Below, piece after piece: positions 1-7,855 of a DNA stretch of 64,000 nucleotides. Numbering within the stretch: position 1 is the stretch's first letter; each line of letters starts with the position of its first letter. This stretch comes from Geothrix sp. (lineage in GTDB: Bacteria; Acidobacteriota; Holophagae; Holophagales; Holophagaceae), in assembly GCF_020622065.1 (NCBI RefSeq), contig NZ_JAHRYQ010000002.1, positions 1,258,606-1,322,605 of the forward strand, given 5' to 3'. A program made the position numbers and the translations under genes. Under the pieces are notes generated by a model. The model did no database searches. It was given only the letters and a program-made list of their open reading frames with translations, and was not told where the DNA came from.

Positions 1-489
1 GCCACCCTCAGCTGGTTGCTGGTACCCCATCCCGGCGGCGACTGGAACCCGGTGTGGATGGACCACGAGGGCCGCGTGCTGCCGAAGGGCGTGGCGGGTC
101 CCTGGGGTCCCTATCACTTCACCGGCGCCGCGGCCTGGTCGCCGGAGGCCCTGGCCCTGCTGCCTGAAGGGCCCAGCGAGGTGAACGACCTGCGGCCCCG
201 CCTGGCCGCGCTCCCCATGGGCCATCAGGGCGTGGTGGTGGAGCCCTTCCCCTGGCGCGAAGTGGGCACCGCCGGGGCCCTGATCGAGACCGCCGCCGAG
301 CTGGCCCCGCAGGAGGAAGGCCGCCTGCCCGGCTGCTACCTCCACCCCGCGGCCCGGCTCCCCCAGGGATCTACCGGGCGCCTCACCCGCTGCGTCCTGG
401 GCCCCGGCGCCGCCCTGCATCCCGCCATGGCCGACGCCGACGCCCTGTGGTTCGAGGAGGACGGGAACCAGGTGCGGCTGGGGCTCTGA
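1..489 (+). CDS. Sugar-1-phosphate nucleotidyltransferase, C-terminal part (MurU-like), 5'-truncated by window edge
   Basis: The reading frame is open to base 1, so the start lies upstream and only about the last 163 residues are visible. They show the second half of an NTP-transferase fold: an acceptor-side segment with FTGAAAWSPEALALLPEG, which resembles the FtGiyvlspe motif of these enzymes, and WREVGTAGALIE, which matches the W-x-D/E-V-G-T motif that closes the sugar-phosphate site. Family knowledge: such enzymes transfer a nucleotide to a sugar 1-phosphate in the cytoplasm. An AmgK-like anomeric kinase lies downstream at 2028, which suggests MurU (MurNAc-1-phosphate uridylyltransferase) and peptidoglycan recycling. 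A mannose-1-phosphate guanylyltransferase is the main alternative. The catalytic N-terminus is not in the window, so the substrate is an inference. Confidence 0.7.
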   Translation, partial: ATLSWLLVPHPGGDWNPVWMDHEGRVLPKGVAGPWGPYHFTGAAAWSPEALALLPEGPSEVNDLRPRLAALPMGHQGVVVEPFPWREVGTAGALIETAAELAPQEEGRLPGCYLHPAARLPQGSTGRLTRCVLGPGAALHPAMADADALWFEEDGNQVRLGL

Positions 490-492
490 GGG

Positions 493-1911
493 CTACTCCT
501 CCTTCAGGTCGAAGTCTGAGATGCGGCCCTGGCCTTCCAGGGTGAGCGTCCAGGCCACCGTGGCGCCGCTCTCGTGGAAGGCCCGATAGGTGCGCACGCG
601 AAGGCCACCCTCCGAACGCTCCGCCTGGAAGACCAGGCGGGTGAGGGGGCCATAGGGCTGCAGCTGGAGATCGAGCCAGGGTTTGGCCTCGGGCAGCGCG
701 GCGGCGGCCTCACCGCTGAAGGCCGCGGGATCGGCCTGGCCGCGGCCCAGCGCCTCGATCAGGGCGCGATGGCGAGCCGTCAGCGGGGCGTCGGGGTCCG
801 CCGGGGCGGCCTCGGCTGCGAAGGGCCCGGGCGGGAGGAGGCGCGCGGCCAAGGCCCGGGCCAGGCTGGGGAAGAGGCGCTGCTGGTTGGTGAAGACGAT
901 GACCCCCAGGCGCTCCTTGGGGAGGTAGAGCACATCGGAGAGGGCCGGGCCACCGCTGTGGCCCGTGGTGGGCCGGCCCGCCAGGGTGCCCGTGCTCCAG
1001 GCGGCGCCGAAGCCCGCAGGCCGGCCGTCCTTCAGGCGGAAAGGCGTCCACAGAGCCTCCCGGCTCCTGGGGCTGAGCAGGCGCCCCTGGTCGATGGCCA
1101 GGAGGAGGCTGGCTTCGTCCTGCAGGCTCACGAAGGCGCCCCCGGCGGCATAGGCGTGGACGGGGTAGAGGAACCAGTGCAGGCGCTGGCGGTCGCCCCG
1201 CCATTGGTAGACGCTGGCCCGCCCGGGAATCACCTCCGCGGTGCGCACCGCCCCAACTTCGGTGACATCCTCGAAGGCGGTGCGGTTCATACCCAGAGGC
1301 TTCCACACGCGCTCGCGCAGCAGGTCGGGGAAGGGCCGGCCGCCGGCCTTCTCCAGGATCAGGGCCAGCACCGAGAAGTCATCCGATCCATAGGCCGACA
1401 CCGCGCCGGGTGCCGCGGCGAGCGGCAGGGCCTGGGCCGCCTTCATCACCTGGGCAAGGCTCTGACCCGGCTCGCCCACCATCTTGGGCTTCATGCCCGA
1501 CGCGTGGGCGGCCAGGTGGCGGACGGTGATGGACCGCCAGGGGGCGGGCACCTCGCCCACATAGGTGGAGATGGGCGCGTCGAGGTCCACCTTGCCCTCC
1601 TCCACCAGCTGCATGAGCAGCACGCCCGTGAAGAGCTTGGTGGCCGAGGCGATCTGGAAGGGCGTGTCCGGTGTCACCGGGACGCCGGTTTCCAGGCTGG
1701 CGGTGCCGTAGGCGGCCAGCTTCTCGAGGCGGCCGTTCCGGATCACGGCCACGGCGGCGCCGGGGATGTGGGCCCGGTCCATCTGCTGGCGCATGAAGGC
1801 GTCGATCGCATCGTCGGCCCGGAGGGGCAGGAGGCCGGCCCACAGGCAGACCAGCCAGCGGCCGGGCAGGTGTTTGGCCAAGTTCAGTGCCAGGTGCAGG
1901 GACAGGAGCAT
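493..1911 (-). CDS. Serine beta-lactamase-like hydrolase (class C / penicillin-binding-protein fold)
   Basis: A 472-residue protein with a hydrophobic N-terminal export segment (residues about 8-31). The active-site signature is visible: S89-A-T-K92 (SxxK nucleophile and general base), Y174-G-S (the Y-x-N/S position) and H318-S-G-G (KTG-equivalent motif). This is the Beta-lactamase family (COG1680), which covers class C beta-lactamases, D-aminopeptidases, esterases and PBP4-like peptidases. The substrate cannot be told from motifs. The last 100 residues form an extra C-terminal domain. The gene is antisense between the MurU-like and AmgK-like genes and ends 3 bp from the MurU-like stop (convergent). 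A muropeptide substrate is possible from that context but unproven. Confidence 0.8.
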   Translation of the reverse strand: MLLSLHLALNLAKHLPGRWLVCLWAGLLPLRADDAIDAFMRQQMDRAHIPGAAVAVIRNGRLEKLAAYGTASLETGVPVTPDTPFQIASATKLFTGVLLMQLVEEGKVDLDAPISTYVGEVPAPWRSITVRHLAAHASGMKPKMVGEPGQSLAQVMKAAQALPLAAAPGAVSAYGSDDFSVLALILEKAGGRPFPDLLRERVWKPLGMNRTAFEDVTEVGAVRTAEVIPGRASVYQWRGDRQRLHWFLYPVHAYAAGGAFVSLQDEASLLLAIDQGRLLSPRSREALWTPFRLKDGRPAGFGAAWSTGTLAGRPTTGHSGGPALSDVLYLPKERLGVIVFTNQQRLFPSLARALAARLLPPGPFAAEAAPADPDAPLTARHRALIEALGRGQADPAAFSGEAAAALPEAKPWLDLQLQPYGPLTRLVFQAERSEGGLRVRTYRAFHESGATVAWTLTLEGQGRISDFDLKEE

Positions 1912-2027
1912 GGAACCCCCGGGAGTCCCATGCCTACGAAAGCTTCCGTAGTTCGGGTTAGCCCCGCTCCTCGCCTTGCCCCGGGATCGCCTCCGCGCGT
2001 CGGGCCTTCCGGGAGTACTCTGGAGGC

Positions 2028-3011
2028 ATGGATTCCCGCCTTGACCGCGCCCTGGCCCGCTGGAGCCTGTCGGATGCCCGGCCCCTGGCGGGGGATGTCG
2101 GGGCGCGGCAATACTTCCGCGCGGCCCACCCGCAATTGGGCACGGCCCTGGTGGTGCTGCACCCGCTGGATGCGCCTGGGAAGAGCGACGATTCCTACTT
2201 CGAATTCCGGGCCCTGCAGGCCTACCTGGATCCCGTGCTGCGGGTGCCCACCATCGTGGCCTGCGATGACGAGGACCGCTGCCTGCTGGTGGAGGACCTG
2301 GGAGACGACACGCTGGAAAGTCGTCTGGTGGCGCATCCCGAGGAAGAGCAGCACTGGGCGCGGCAGGCCGGCTGGCTGCTGGCCACCCTGGCCGGCCCCC
2401 TCACCCTGGGCGCGCCGCCCCACGCCTTCTTCATGGGCCGGGCCTTCGACCAGGCCAAGTTCCAGTTCGAGTGGGACTACTGCCGCCAGAACTTCTTCCG
2501 GGACTTCCTCCAGAAGGACCCGCCGCGCTGGCTGGAACGGATGATGGACGAGGCCCACGCCAGCCTGGAGACCCGCGCGCACTTCTTCGCCCACCGCGAC
2601 TTCCATGTGCGCAACCTCATGGTGCACGGCGACCGGCTGGTGGTGATCGACTTCCAGGATGCCCGCCGCGGCGCCGCCACCTACGACCTGGCCAGCATCC
2701 TCTACGACGGCTACTGGGATTGGTCCCGGGAGGCCGGCCGCCTCCTGGTGGGACCCCTCCAGGATGAGCTGGGCTGGAACCACGAGGCGCTCCTGGAGGA
2801 GCTGAACCTCAGCGCCCTCCAGCGGAACCTCAAGGCCCTGGGCACCTTCGGCCACCAGCTGGTGCACCGCCGCAAGGCCCACTTCGCCCCCGCCGTCCCC
2901 CGCACCCTGCGCCACCTGCGCAGCCACTTCCAGCGCATGAACCACCAGGACGGCGTCCTCGCCTGCGAGCACATGCTGCGGCTGGCGGAAGAGCGGCTGC
3001 TGAAAGGCTGA
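2028..3011 (+). CDS. amgK: AmgK-like anomeric sugar kinase (APH/choline-kinase fold)
   Basis: A 327-residue protein of normal length for the family. Visible kinase motifs are HRDFHVRN at 189-196 (catalytic D191 and the metal-binding N196) and DFQDA at 208-212 (metal-binding Asp), followed by the Y-D-L-A-S-I-L-Y-D stretch typical of AmgK. Known role: AmgK phosphorylates MurNAc or GlcNAc at C1, and MurU then makes UDP-MurNAc, bypassing de novo synthesis and fosfomycin-sensitive MurA. The MurU-like gene at 1-489 supports this, although the antisense hydrolase gene separates the two. The start is ATG at 2028; no strong Shine-Dalgarno sequence is visible. The general phosphotransferase call is secure. 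AmgK specificity is inferred from motif and neighbour. Confidence 0.8.
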   Translation: MDSRLDRALARWSLSDARPLAGDVGARQYFRAAHPQLGTALVVLHPLDAPGKSDDSYFEFRALQAYLDPVLRVPTIVACDDEDRCLLVEDLGDDTLESRLVAHPEEEQHWARQAGWLLATLAGPLTLGAPPHAFFMGRAFDQAKFQFEWDYCRQNFFRDFLQKDPPRWLERMMDEAHASLETRAHFFAHRDFHVRNLMVHGDRLVVIDFQDARRGAATYDLASILYDGYWDWSREAGRLLVGPLQDELGWNHEALLEELNLSALQRNLKALGTFGHQLVHRRKAHFAPAVPRTLRHLRSHFQRMNHQDGVLACEHMLRLAEERLLKG

Positions 3012-3303
3012 AGACCGGCACCCAAGAAAAGCTGACCCTGGACTCGTTTTAACTGGACCTTTCCAAGGGCGTGGGTAGGATGGGGCGAAATTCTCGAGCA
3101 GATGTTCGAGCTTAGTCGATTTTTTGGAAATTCAGGCAGGCCTTGGATGGGTTCGCCGAATTTAGCATTAAATACTGATTATGATTTCAATGGCCAATCG
3201 CAGGTATATATAAATTATTTAAATTGCATCAAATTTTATATCATACCCCTGCGATTTGATTTTATAACCCCAACCCAAACGGGTTTTCATGAAAGAGGCC
3301 AAC
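3012..3303. other. AT-rich intergenic stretch upstream of the lipoprotein gene
   Basis: Composition changes sharply near 3100, from GC-rich to AT-rich with many A/T runs, and stays AT-rich to about 3770. An open frame from 3102 to 3491 overlaps the lipoprotein gene out of frame and has no recognisable domain, so it is not called. The promoter of the lipoprotein gene is presumably here, but several TATA-like hexamers compete and none can be assigned. Confidence 0.5.
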
Positions 3304-3750
3304 ATGAAAAAAGCTCTATTCTTCATTATTCCAGCCCTAATGGTCGGTTGTATGGCACCCGATCCTTATCCGGTTGGCTCCATGCTTCCCGGGAAAATAA
3401 TAAGCCTTTCGGACGGAAATATTTTTTCCATGGAGATTCAATTAACAGCCTTGTCTGCGCCCAGTGGAAAAATGACAGCCACAGATTATAAAAGTAATGA
3501 AAAATTCAATGGTACCTACACCTGTATTGTCGAAACAAAAATAATTCAGGATTCAAAACCAACCTTTTGGGGTTCCCAAGAGACCAAAACTTCTCAGGAA
3601 GTAAGTGATGTAGTTCCAGGAGTCGCGGTTTTGGTTGGAGATAAAGGAACTGTGATCAATATTAAAATGAAAATCAAAGCAGGCAATCCGCCCTTCGGAT
3701 TTGGTGAGGGTGAAGATAATAAAGCTAAAAAATACACGATTCAATTTTAA
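3304..3750 (+). CDS. Small AT-rich putative lipoprotein, unknown function
   Basis: A 148-residue product from ATG 3304, chosen over ATG 3289 because the lipoprotein signal MKKALFFIIPALMVGC starts there and a GAGG sequence lies just upstream. The lipobox is LMVGC, with lipidated Cys at residue 16. The mature part is polar, mostly predicted beta, with a valine-rich segment (DVVPGVAVLVGDKGTVINIK) near residues 105-125. I do not recognise a family. Base composition and codon use are strikingly AT-rich compared with every other gene in the window, which points to recent horizontal acquisition. An attC-like element follows the stop codon, so it may be a captured gene cassette. Confidence 0.7.
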   Translation: MKKALFFIIPALMVGCMAPDPYPVGSMLPGKIISLSDGNIFSMEIQLTALSAPSGKMTATDYKSNEKFNGTYTCIVETKIIQDSKPTFWGSQETKTSQEVSDVVPGVAVLVGDKGTVINIKMKIKAGNPPFGFGEGEDNKAKKYTIQF

Positions 3751-3760
3751 GGGTATAGGT

Positions 3761-3818
3761 TTAACGCCTAACTCGGGATTCAGCTCGGCCACCGCCTTCG
3801 GCCACCCCTGCTAATGCT
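3761..3818 (+). repeat. attC-like (integron recombination site) element, degenerate 3' end
   Basis: Eleven bases after the lipoprotein stop the sequence reads GCCTAAC (3766-3772), then TCGGGATTCAG, a CCGCCTTCGGCC-containing centre, and CTAATGC (3810-3816). This order matches the 5' core box, the L arm, the terminal loop with GCCTTCGGC, and the partially complementary 3' arm of many proteobacterial attC sites. The expected closing GTTRRRY core is not visible after CTAATGC, so the site looks truncated or decayed. No integron integrase gene is in the window. This is an eye-read structural resemblance, not a model hit. Confidence 0.4.
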
Positions 3819-4151
3819 TGCTTCTCTCCGCCAGTGGCATGACGCAGACAAAGGCGTTTTACGCACCTTCATGGGCCAGCCCATGACATGACCCGTTTCC
3901 TTCCTGTTCGACTTTTCCAGAGCCGGGTTTGTCTTGTCCACCCTGCTCTGGGGCTGGATCATCCACCCCTCAGCGGGCCTTTCCATATATCCCCTGCAGC
4001 CCGCACGGCCCTGGGCCTCCTGTCCACCCGGTGGTGGCTTCGACCAGCATGTCCATCCTGGCCGCCTTCTTCGTCACCGCCCCGGGCCTCTGCGGCCTCT
4101 GGCGTTGCCCGGCGCAGCCTTGGGCTTCGGGGCCACTTCCCGCCGCCGGGT
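3819..4151. other. Gene-free stretch between attC-like site and cobB
   Basis: About 330 bases with no supported gene on either strand. Short plus-strand frames starting at 3888, 3929 and 3934 run into cobB antisense and have no domain-like sequence. Composition returns to GC-rich. It may be the remains of an insertion boundary, but nothing specific can be named. Confidence 0.4.
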
Positions 4152-4856
4152 TCAGTCCCCCAACAACTCCGCCACAAAGGCGGGCACCAGCTCCGTGGCC
4201 TTGCCGACGCGCTGCTCCTGGAAGGCGTCGGCCACGAGGCTGGGCTCGAGGTTGAGCTCCACGGTGCGGGCGCCGGGGGCGGCGGCCTCCACGAAGCCCG
4301 CGGCGGGATACACATGGCCGCTGGTGCCGATGGCAGCGAAGAGGGCGCAGCGATCCAGGGCCTGGTAGATGCGCTCCATCTCCAGGGGCATCTCGCCGAA
4401 CCAGACGATGTGGGGGCGCAGCCGGCCGCGCCGGCAGGTGGGGCAGTGGTCGTCGGCATCCAGGTCGCCGGGCCAGGCCACCACGGCGCGGCAGGCGAGG
4501 CAGCGGGCCTTGAGCAGCTCGCCGTGCATGTGCAGCAGGTTCTTCGAGCCGGCCCGGTCATGGAGGTCATCGACATTCTGCGTGACCAGCAGGACCTCGC
4601 CGGGCCACTCGCGCTCGAACCGCGCCAGGGCCACATGGGCGGCATTGGGCTGGACCGCCGCCAGGCTCCGCCGGCGCTCGTTGTAGAAGCGGTAGACCAG
4701 GGCCGGGTTCCGGTGGAAGGCCTCGGGCGTGGCCACATCCTGCACCCGGTGGTTCTCCCACAACCCGTCCGCTGCGCGGAAGGTCCGCAGCCCGCTCTCC
4801 GCGGAGATGCCCGCGCCGGTGAGGATGACGATGGTGGCATCGCGGGAAAGGGTCAT
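4152..4856 (-). CDS. cobB: NAD-dependent protein deacylase, class III sirtuin (CobB type)
   Basis: A 234-residue sirtuin. The start is ATG 4856 because AGGAGT lies 5 bases upstream; a longer frame from 4892 lacks such a site. Visible elements are G14-A-G-I-S18 (NAD binding), the zinc cysteines C119, C122, C138 and C141, TQNVDDLH at 92-99, and catalytic H111 in HMHGEL. The class III pair Y58 and R61 sits in FYNER, equivalent to CobB/SIRT5 Tyr-Arg, which binds acyl carboxylates. The enzyme is therefore expected to remove succinyl and malonyl groups as well as acetyl from lysines, in the cytoplasm. It lies downstream of pafA on the same strand but a stem-loop separates them, so it is probably transcribed independently. 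Confidence 0.93.
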   Translation of the reverse strand: MTLSRDATIVILTGAGISAESGLRTFRAADGLWENHRVQDVATPEAFHRNPALVYRFYNERRRSLAAVQPNAAHVALARFEREWPGEVLLVTQNVDDLHDRAGSKNLLHMHGELLKARCLACRAVVAWPGDLDADDHCPTCRRGRLRPHIVWFGEMPLEMERIYQALDRCALFAAIGTSGHVYPAAGFVEAAAPGARTVELNLEPSLVADAFQEQRVGKATELVPAFVAELLGD

Positions 4857-4906
4857 GGGGACTCCTGACCAGTTGAAAAGCCGAATGGCCAACGGATGGC
4901 CACCAA

Positions 4907-4945
4907 GGCACCAAGAAAGGCCGGGCTACTTCTTTCCTTGGTGCC
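4907..4945 (-). terminator. Stem-loop between pafA and cobB
   Basis: GGCACCAAGAAAG (4907-4919) pairs with CTTTCCTTGGTGCC (4932-4945), giving 13 base pairs with one bulged C and a 12-base loop. It overlaps the last codons of the phosphatase gene. No long U tract follows on the minus strand, so it is a candidate terminator or RNA-stability hairpin rather than a clear intrinsic terminator. Confidence 0.45.
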
Positions 4946-6623
4946 TGGGGGGTGAGCTTGGCAGTCCTTCCTCTTTTCGGAGGTCGAGCGCGCGGCCGTC
5001 CACGGTTCCGGGCTGGATCCCCAGCTCCCGCGCCAGGGTGGGGGCGAGGTCCACGGTGCGGACGGGGCTGGGCCGCTCGCCCCCCTTCCAGGGACCCCAG
5101 AAGATGAGGGGCACGCGGCGGTCGTAGGCATAGGGAGTGCCGTGACCCGTGGCCCATTCGACGGGCGGCACGCCGAAGACCACCCAGGGTTTGAAGGCCA
5201 CCAGCACATCGCCGCTGCGGTCCGCGCGGAAGCTGCGCCGCAGCAGCACGCGCAGGCTGCTGTCCCGGGGGCTCCCGGTGGCGCTGGGGTCGGTGGCGGC
5301 CAGGTCCTCGGCGGTGAAGGCGTCGGCCACCTCGGGCCGGGCCCGCAGCCAGGCCTGCATCCGCGCGAGCACAGCCTTCCGGTCGAGGCCCGTGGCCTTC
5401 AGGGCGCCCTCCCGCAGGTAGAGCGAGTTGGGCTCGGGCGATTCCAGGATGAGATCGGCGTCCACCTTGAAGGTGGCCTTGAGCTCGGCGCGCAGCTCAT
5501 TCAGGAAGATGGGCGGGTTCACGCGCCGGGCGGGGAAGCCCTGGTCCGACAGGGCTTCGGGCAGGTCCATGCCGCCGTGATCGGCGCTGAGGATCACCCA
5601 GGCCCCACGATCGCGGCGACGCACGACTTCGAGCAGGCGGCCCAGGGTGCGATCCAGGCGGTGCAGCTGGTCCCGCATCTCCGTGCCCAGGATGCCGTAG
5701 CTGTGGCCGATGTAGTCCGTGGCGGAGAAGCTCAGGGCCAGCAGATCCGTGGCCGGACCCTGACCCAGCTTCTCGGCGTCCATCAGCGCCTCGGCGGCCT
5801 CCAGGGTGACCTCATCGAGGAAGGGGGACTTGCGGAAGCGGGCCTCGAAGGTTTTGTCGAGGGGCATGCCCGCGCCCTGGATGAGGCGTGGCAGGGCGCC
5901 GTTGCGGATCACCTGTCCTGGGAAGGTCCAGGTGGCCACGCGACCCTCGGGCGTGCCGGGAGTCTTGGTCCACAACCAGCTCCGGGTGGCGAACCGCGCC
6001 TGCAGCTCACCATCGAAGCGCAGCAGCCACTCGGGCAGGCGCTCGGCATAGGTGGTGGAGGTGCCGAAGCCGGCTGCTCCGCTGAACCAGTAGGCGGCGG
6101 TGGGCTTGCGGCCGGCCATCAAGATCGCGGCCCGGTCCTTGCCCGAGACGGCGAAGGCGCGGCTGCCGGGGACCTGCGCCTGGAGCCAGTCGCCCAGCCC
6201 ATCACCCAGGAAGCGGGCATTGGAAGAGCCCCAGAGGCCTGTGGCGGGGAGTGGCTTGGCGGCGGCATCCTCGACGCAGTACACCAGGCGGTCCGCTCTG
6301 CGGTCGAACCAGCGGTTCTCCACGATGCCGGTGTTGGCCGGGAAGCGCCCCGACAGGAGCACGGAATGGCCCGGGCCCGTCTCCGTGAAGCCGTGGTCGT
6401 GGTAGGCCTCGGTGAAGAAGACGCCCTCCTTGGACAGCCGCGCGAGGCCGCCGGTCAGCTCGGGGCCGTAGGTCTGCATCAGCTCGGCGGAGAGCTGGTC
6501 CACGGACACGACCACCACCAGGCGGGGCCGGGTCGGCAGGGTCGGAGCTGGGGACTTCTGGGCGAGGAGGGGGGCCGGGGCGAGGACGGGAACCAGGGTC
6601 AGGAGAGCGGGGAGCCCACGCAT
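4926..6623 (-). CDS. PafA-type alkaline phosphatase family protein (exported)
   Basis: A 565-residue protein with an N-terminal signal peptide (MRGLPALLTLVPVLAPAPLLAQ). It belongs to the alkaline phosphatase/NPP superfamily: metal-binding D42 in VVVSVDQ, nucleophile Thr at T82 in TETGPGHS, the PafA-like ENRWFDR, SADHGGMD with metal Asp and His, and ATGHGTPYAYDRRVPLIFWG near the C-terminus. Known role: PafA enzymes are periplasmic, phosphate-insensitive phosphomonoesterases that release phosphate from sugar phosphates. The start is ATG 6623, whose A is shared with the TGA of the upstream outer-membrane protein gene (TGATG), so the two are probably translationally coupled. The in-frame upstream extension to 6932 is antisense-like sequence inside that gene and is rejected. 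Confidence 0.88.
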   Translation of the reverse strand: MRGLPALLTLVPVLAPAPLLAQKSPAPTLPTRPRLVVVVSVDQLSAELMQTYGPELTGGLARLSKEGVFFTEAYHDHGFTETGPGHSVLLSGRFPANTGIVENRWFDRRADRLVYCVEDAAAKPLPATGLWGSSNARFLGDGLGDWLQAQVPGSRAFAVSGKDRAAILMAGRKPTAAYWFSGAAGFGTSTTYAERLPEWLLRFDGELQARFATRSWLWTKTPGTPEGRVATWTFPGQVIRNGALPRLIQGAGMPLDKTFEARFRKSPFLDEVTLEAAEALMDAEKLGQGPATDLLALSFSATDYIGHSYGILGTEMRDQLHRLDRTLGRLLEVVRRRDRGAWVILSADHGGMDLPEALSDQGFPARRVNPPIFLNELRAELKATFKVDADLILESPEPNSLYLREGALKATGLDRKAVLARMQAWLRARPEVADAFTAEDLAATDPSATGSPRDSSLRVLLRRSFRADRSGDVLVAFKPWVVFGVPPVEWATGHGTPYAYDRRVPLIFWGPWKGGERPSPVRTVDLAPTLARELGIQPGTVDGRALDLRKEEGLPSSPPRHQGKK

Positions 6624-7270
6624 CAGAACGACACCCCCACGCCGAAGGTCCACAGGCGCTCGAACTCCTGGCCGCTGCCCTGGGCGGCGAAGTAGGTGGC
6701 CAGGTCGGAGGCGCTGCCCACCTTCACGGGGCGGTCCTTGGTGACGGGCTGCTGGTAGCTGGCGGCCAGGTAGGGGTGGACCACCACGGAGGGGATGCGC
6801 CAGCGGGCGCCCACCCGCAGCCAGGTGCGGCTCAGGTCCTTGGCGCTGCCGGCCCCGGCCGTGTCCACGGTGTAGCGCTGGAAGCGCTGGATGAGGCCGA
6901 TCTCGCCGGCGATCCCCACGAAGGGCACCCACAGCTGGGCGTTCAAGCCAAGGCCCGCGCCCTGCTGCTTCAGCTTTGTGCCCTGGGCGGTGGCGCCCGT
7001 GGCCAGGCGGCCGTCGGCCGTGAACTGGGAGTATTCAAGACCGCCTTCGAGCTTGAGCAGGGGGCCCACCTGGAAGATCTGGTGGTTGACGGAGGCGATG
7101 AAGCCCTTGCCCGTGTCGAAGTCACCCGCCGCCAGCTGCCCCGTGCCGGAGATCAGGGTCTGGGGCAGGTTCTGGCCGGAGGGCCGCGGCAGCTCCAGGC
7201 GCAGGTCCCACTGAGCGCAGAGGGGTGCGGTGGCGGCGGCGAGGCAGAGGGGCAGGAGGGTGAGACGCAT
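6623..7270 (-). CDS. Small outer-membrane beta-barrel protein, unknown function
   Basis: A 215-residue protein with a clear signal peptide (MRLTLLPLCLAAATAPLCAQ). The mature part consists of alternating polar/hydrophobic strands and ends in phenylalanine (GVGVSF), the usual BamA-recognised C-terminal signature of outer-membrane barrels. The size suggests an eight-stranded barrel. It precedes and overlaps the PafA-like phosphatase gene by one base (TGATG), so both are likely made together. I do not recognise a specific family. A role linked to the phosphatase, such as surface display or uptake, is only a guess. Confidence 0.72.
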   Translation of the reverse strand: MRLTLLPLCLAAATAPLCAQWDLRLELPRPSGQNLPQTLISGTGQLAAGDFDTGKGFIASVNHQIFQVGPLLKLEGGLEYSQFTADGRLATGATAQGTKLKQQGAGLGLNAQLWVPFVGIAGEIGLIQRFQRYTVDTAGAGSAKDLSRTWLRVGARWRIPSVVVHPYLAASYQQPVTKDRPVKVGSASDLATYFAAQGSGQEFERLWTFGVGVSF

Positions 7271-7294
7271 CAGAGGCTCCAGCGAAACCTCCGA

Positions 7295-7855
7295 TCATAC
7301 CGTCTGCAAGTGCCAGACCTGCAGCGGCGCGTAACATCCCTGGGGCCGGCTCTCGAAGAGCGCGAACCGGTCCGCCGCAAAGGTCGCAGGGGTCGGCGCC
7401 GTGGATCCGGCGAGGGGTCGAGTCTGGCGAAACCTCGCCAGGGTGAGGTGGGCCCGGAACGGGGGAGCCTCGAAGGGGTCTCCGGCGGCGCCCAGGGTAT
7501 GGCGCAAGTCCGCGGCCAGGGCCTCCAGCGCAGGGGAGGGCTCCAGGCCCAGCCAGAGCACCCGCGCCGCGCCGAAGCTCGGAAAGCCGCCGAGCCCCGC
7601 CGTGCGGAGGAGGAAGGCCTTCCGGCGCCCGGCCACGGCTTCGCCCACCGCGCCGAGATGGGGCAGGGCCTCCTCGGCACACTCACCGAGGAAGGCCAAG
7701 GTGAGGTGGAGCCCCTCGGGCCTGCACCAGCGCGCGCCAGCCATTGCGCCCTCCCCCGCGTCCCCCGGTAACAGGCTCTGCCAGCGGCCCAGGGCCTCCT
7801 GCAGCGGGGGCAGCAGGGGCAGGGCGAAGAAGAGGCGCCGCCGGCCTACTTCCAC
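7295..7855 (-). CDS. thpR: RNA 2',3'-cyclic phosphodiesterase (ThpR/LigT)
   Basis: A 186-residue protein carrying the two H-x-T/S-x motifs of the 2H phosphoesterase fold, HLTLAFLG near residue 50 and HLTLARFR near residue 137, with RLFFALPL at the N-terminus. Family knowledge: ThpR hydrolyses 2',3'-cyclic phosphates to 2'-phosphates and can ligate tRNA halves in vitro. Its start overlaps the end of the upstream redoxin gene by 10 bp, so it is the third gene of a redoxin-redoxin-thpR operon. There is no obvious functional link to the redoxins. Confidence 0.9.
   Translation of the reverse strand: MEVGRRRLFFALPLLPPLQEALGRWQSLLPGDAGEGAMAGARWCRPEGLHLTLAFLGECAEEALPHLGAVGEAVAGRRKAFLLRTAGLGGFPSFGAARVLWLGLEPSPALEALAADLRHTLGAAGDPFEAPPFRAHLTLARFRQTRPLAGSTAPTPATFAADRFALFESRPQGCYAPLQVWHLQTV

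Noticed and set aside
574..2544. Long plus-strand open frame antisense to the serine hydrolase and running into amgK
   Set aside because: Low-complexity Gly/Arg/Ala-rich sequence with no domain; typical shadow of a GC-rich coding strand.
3102..3491. Plus-strand ORF in the AT-rich island overlapping the lipoprotein gene
   Set aside because: Overlaps a better-supported lipoprotein in another frame, lacks a convincing ribosome site and shows no family resemblance.
5142..6695. Long frame antisense to the PafA-like phosphatase
   Set aside because: Composition is the complement of a real gene; no motifs.
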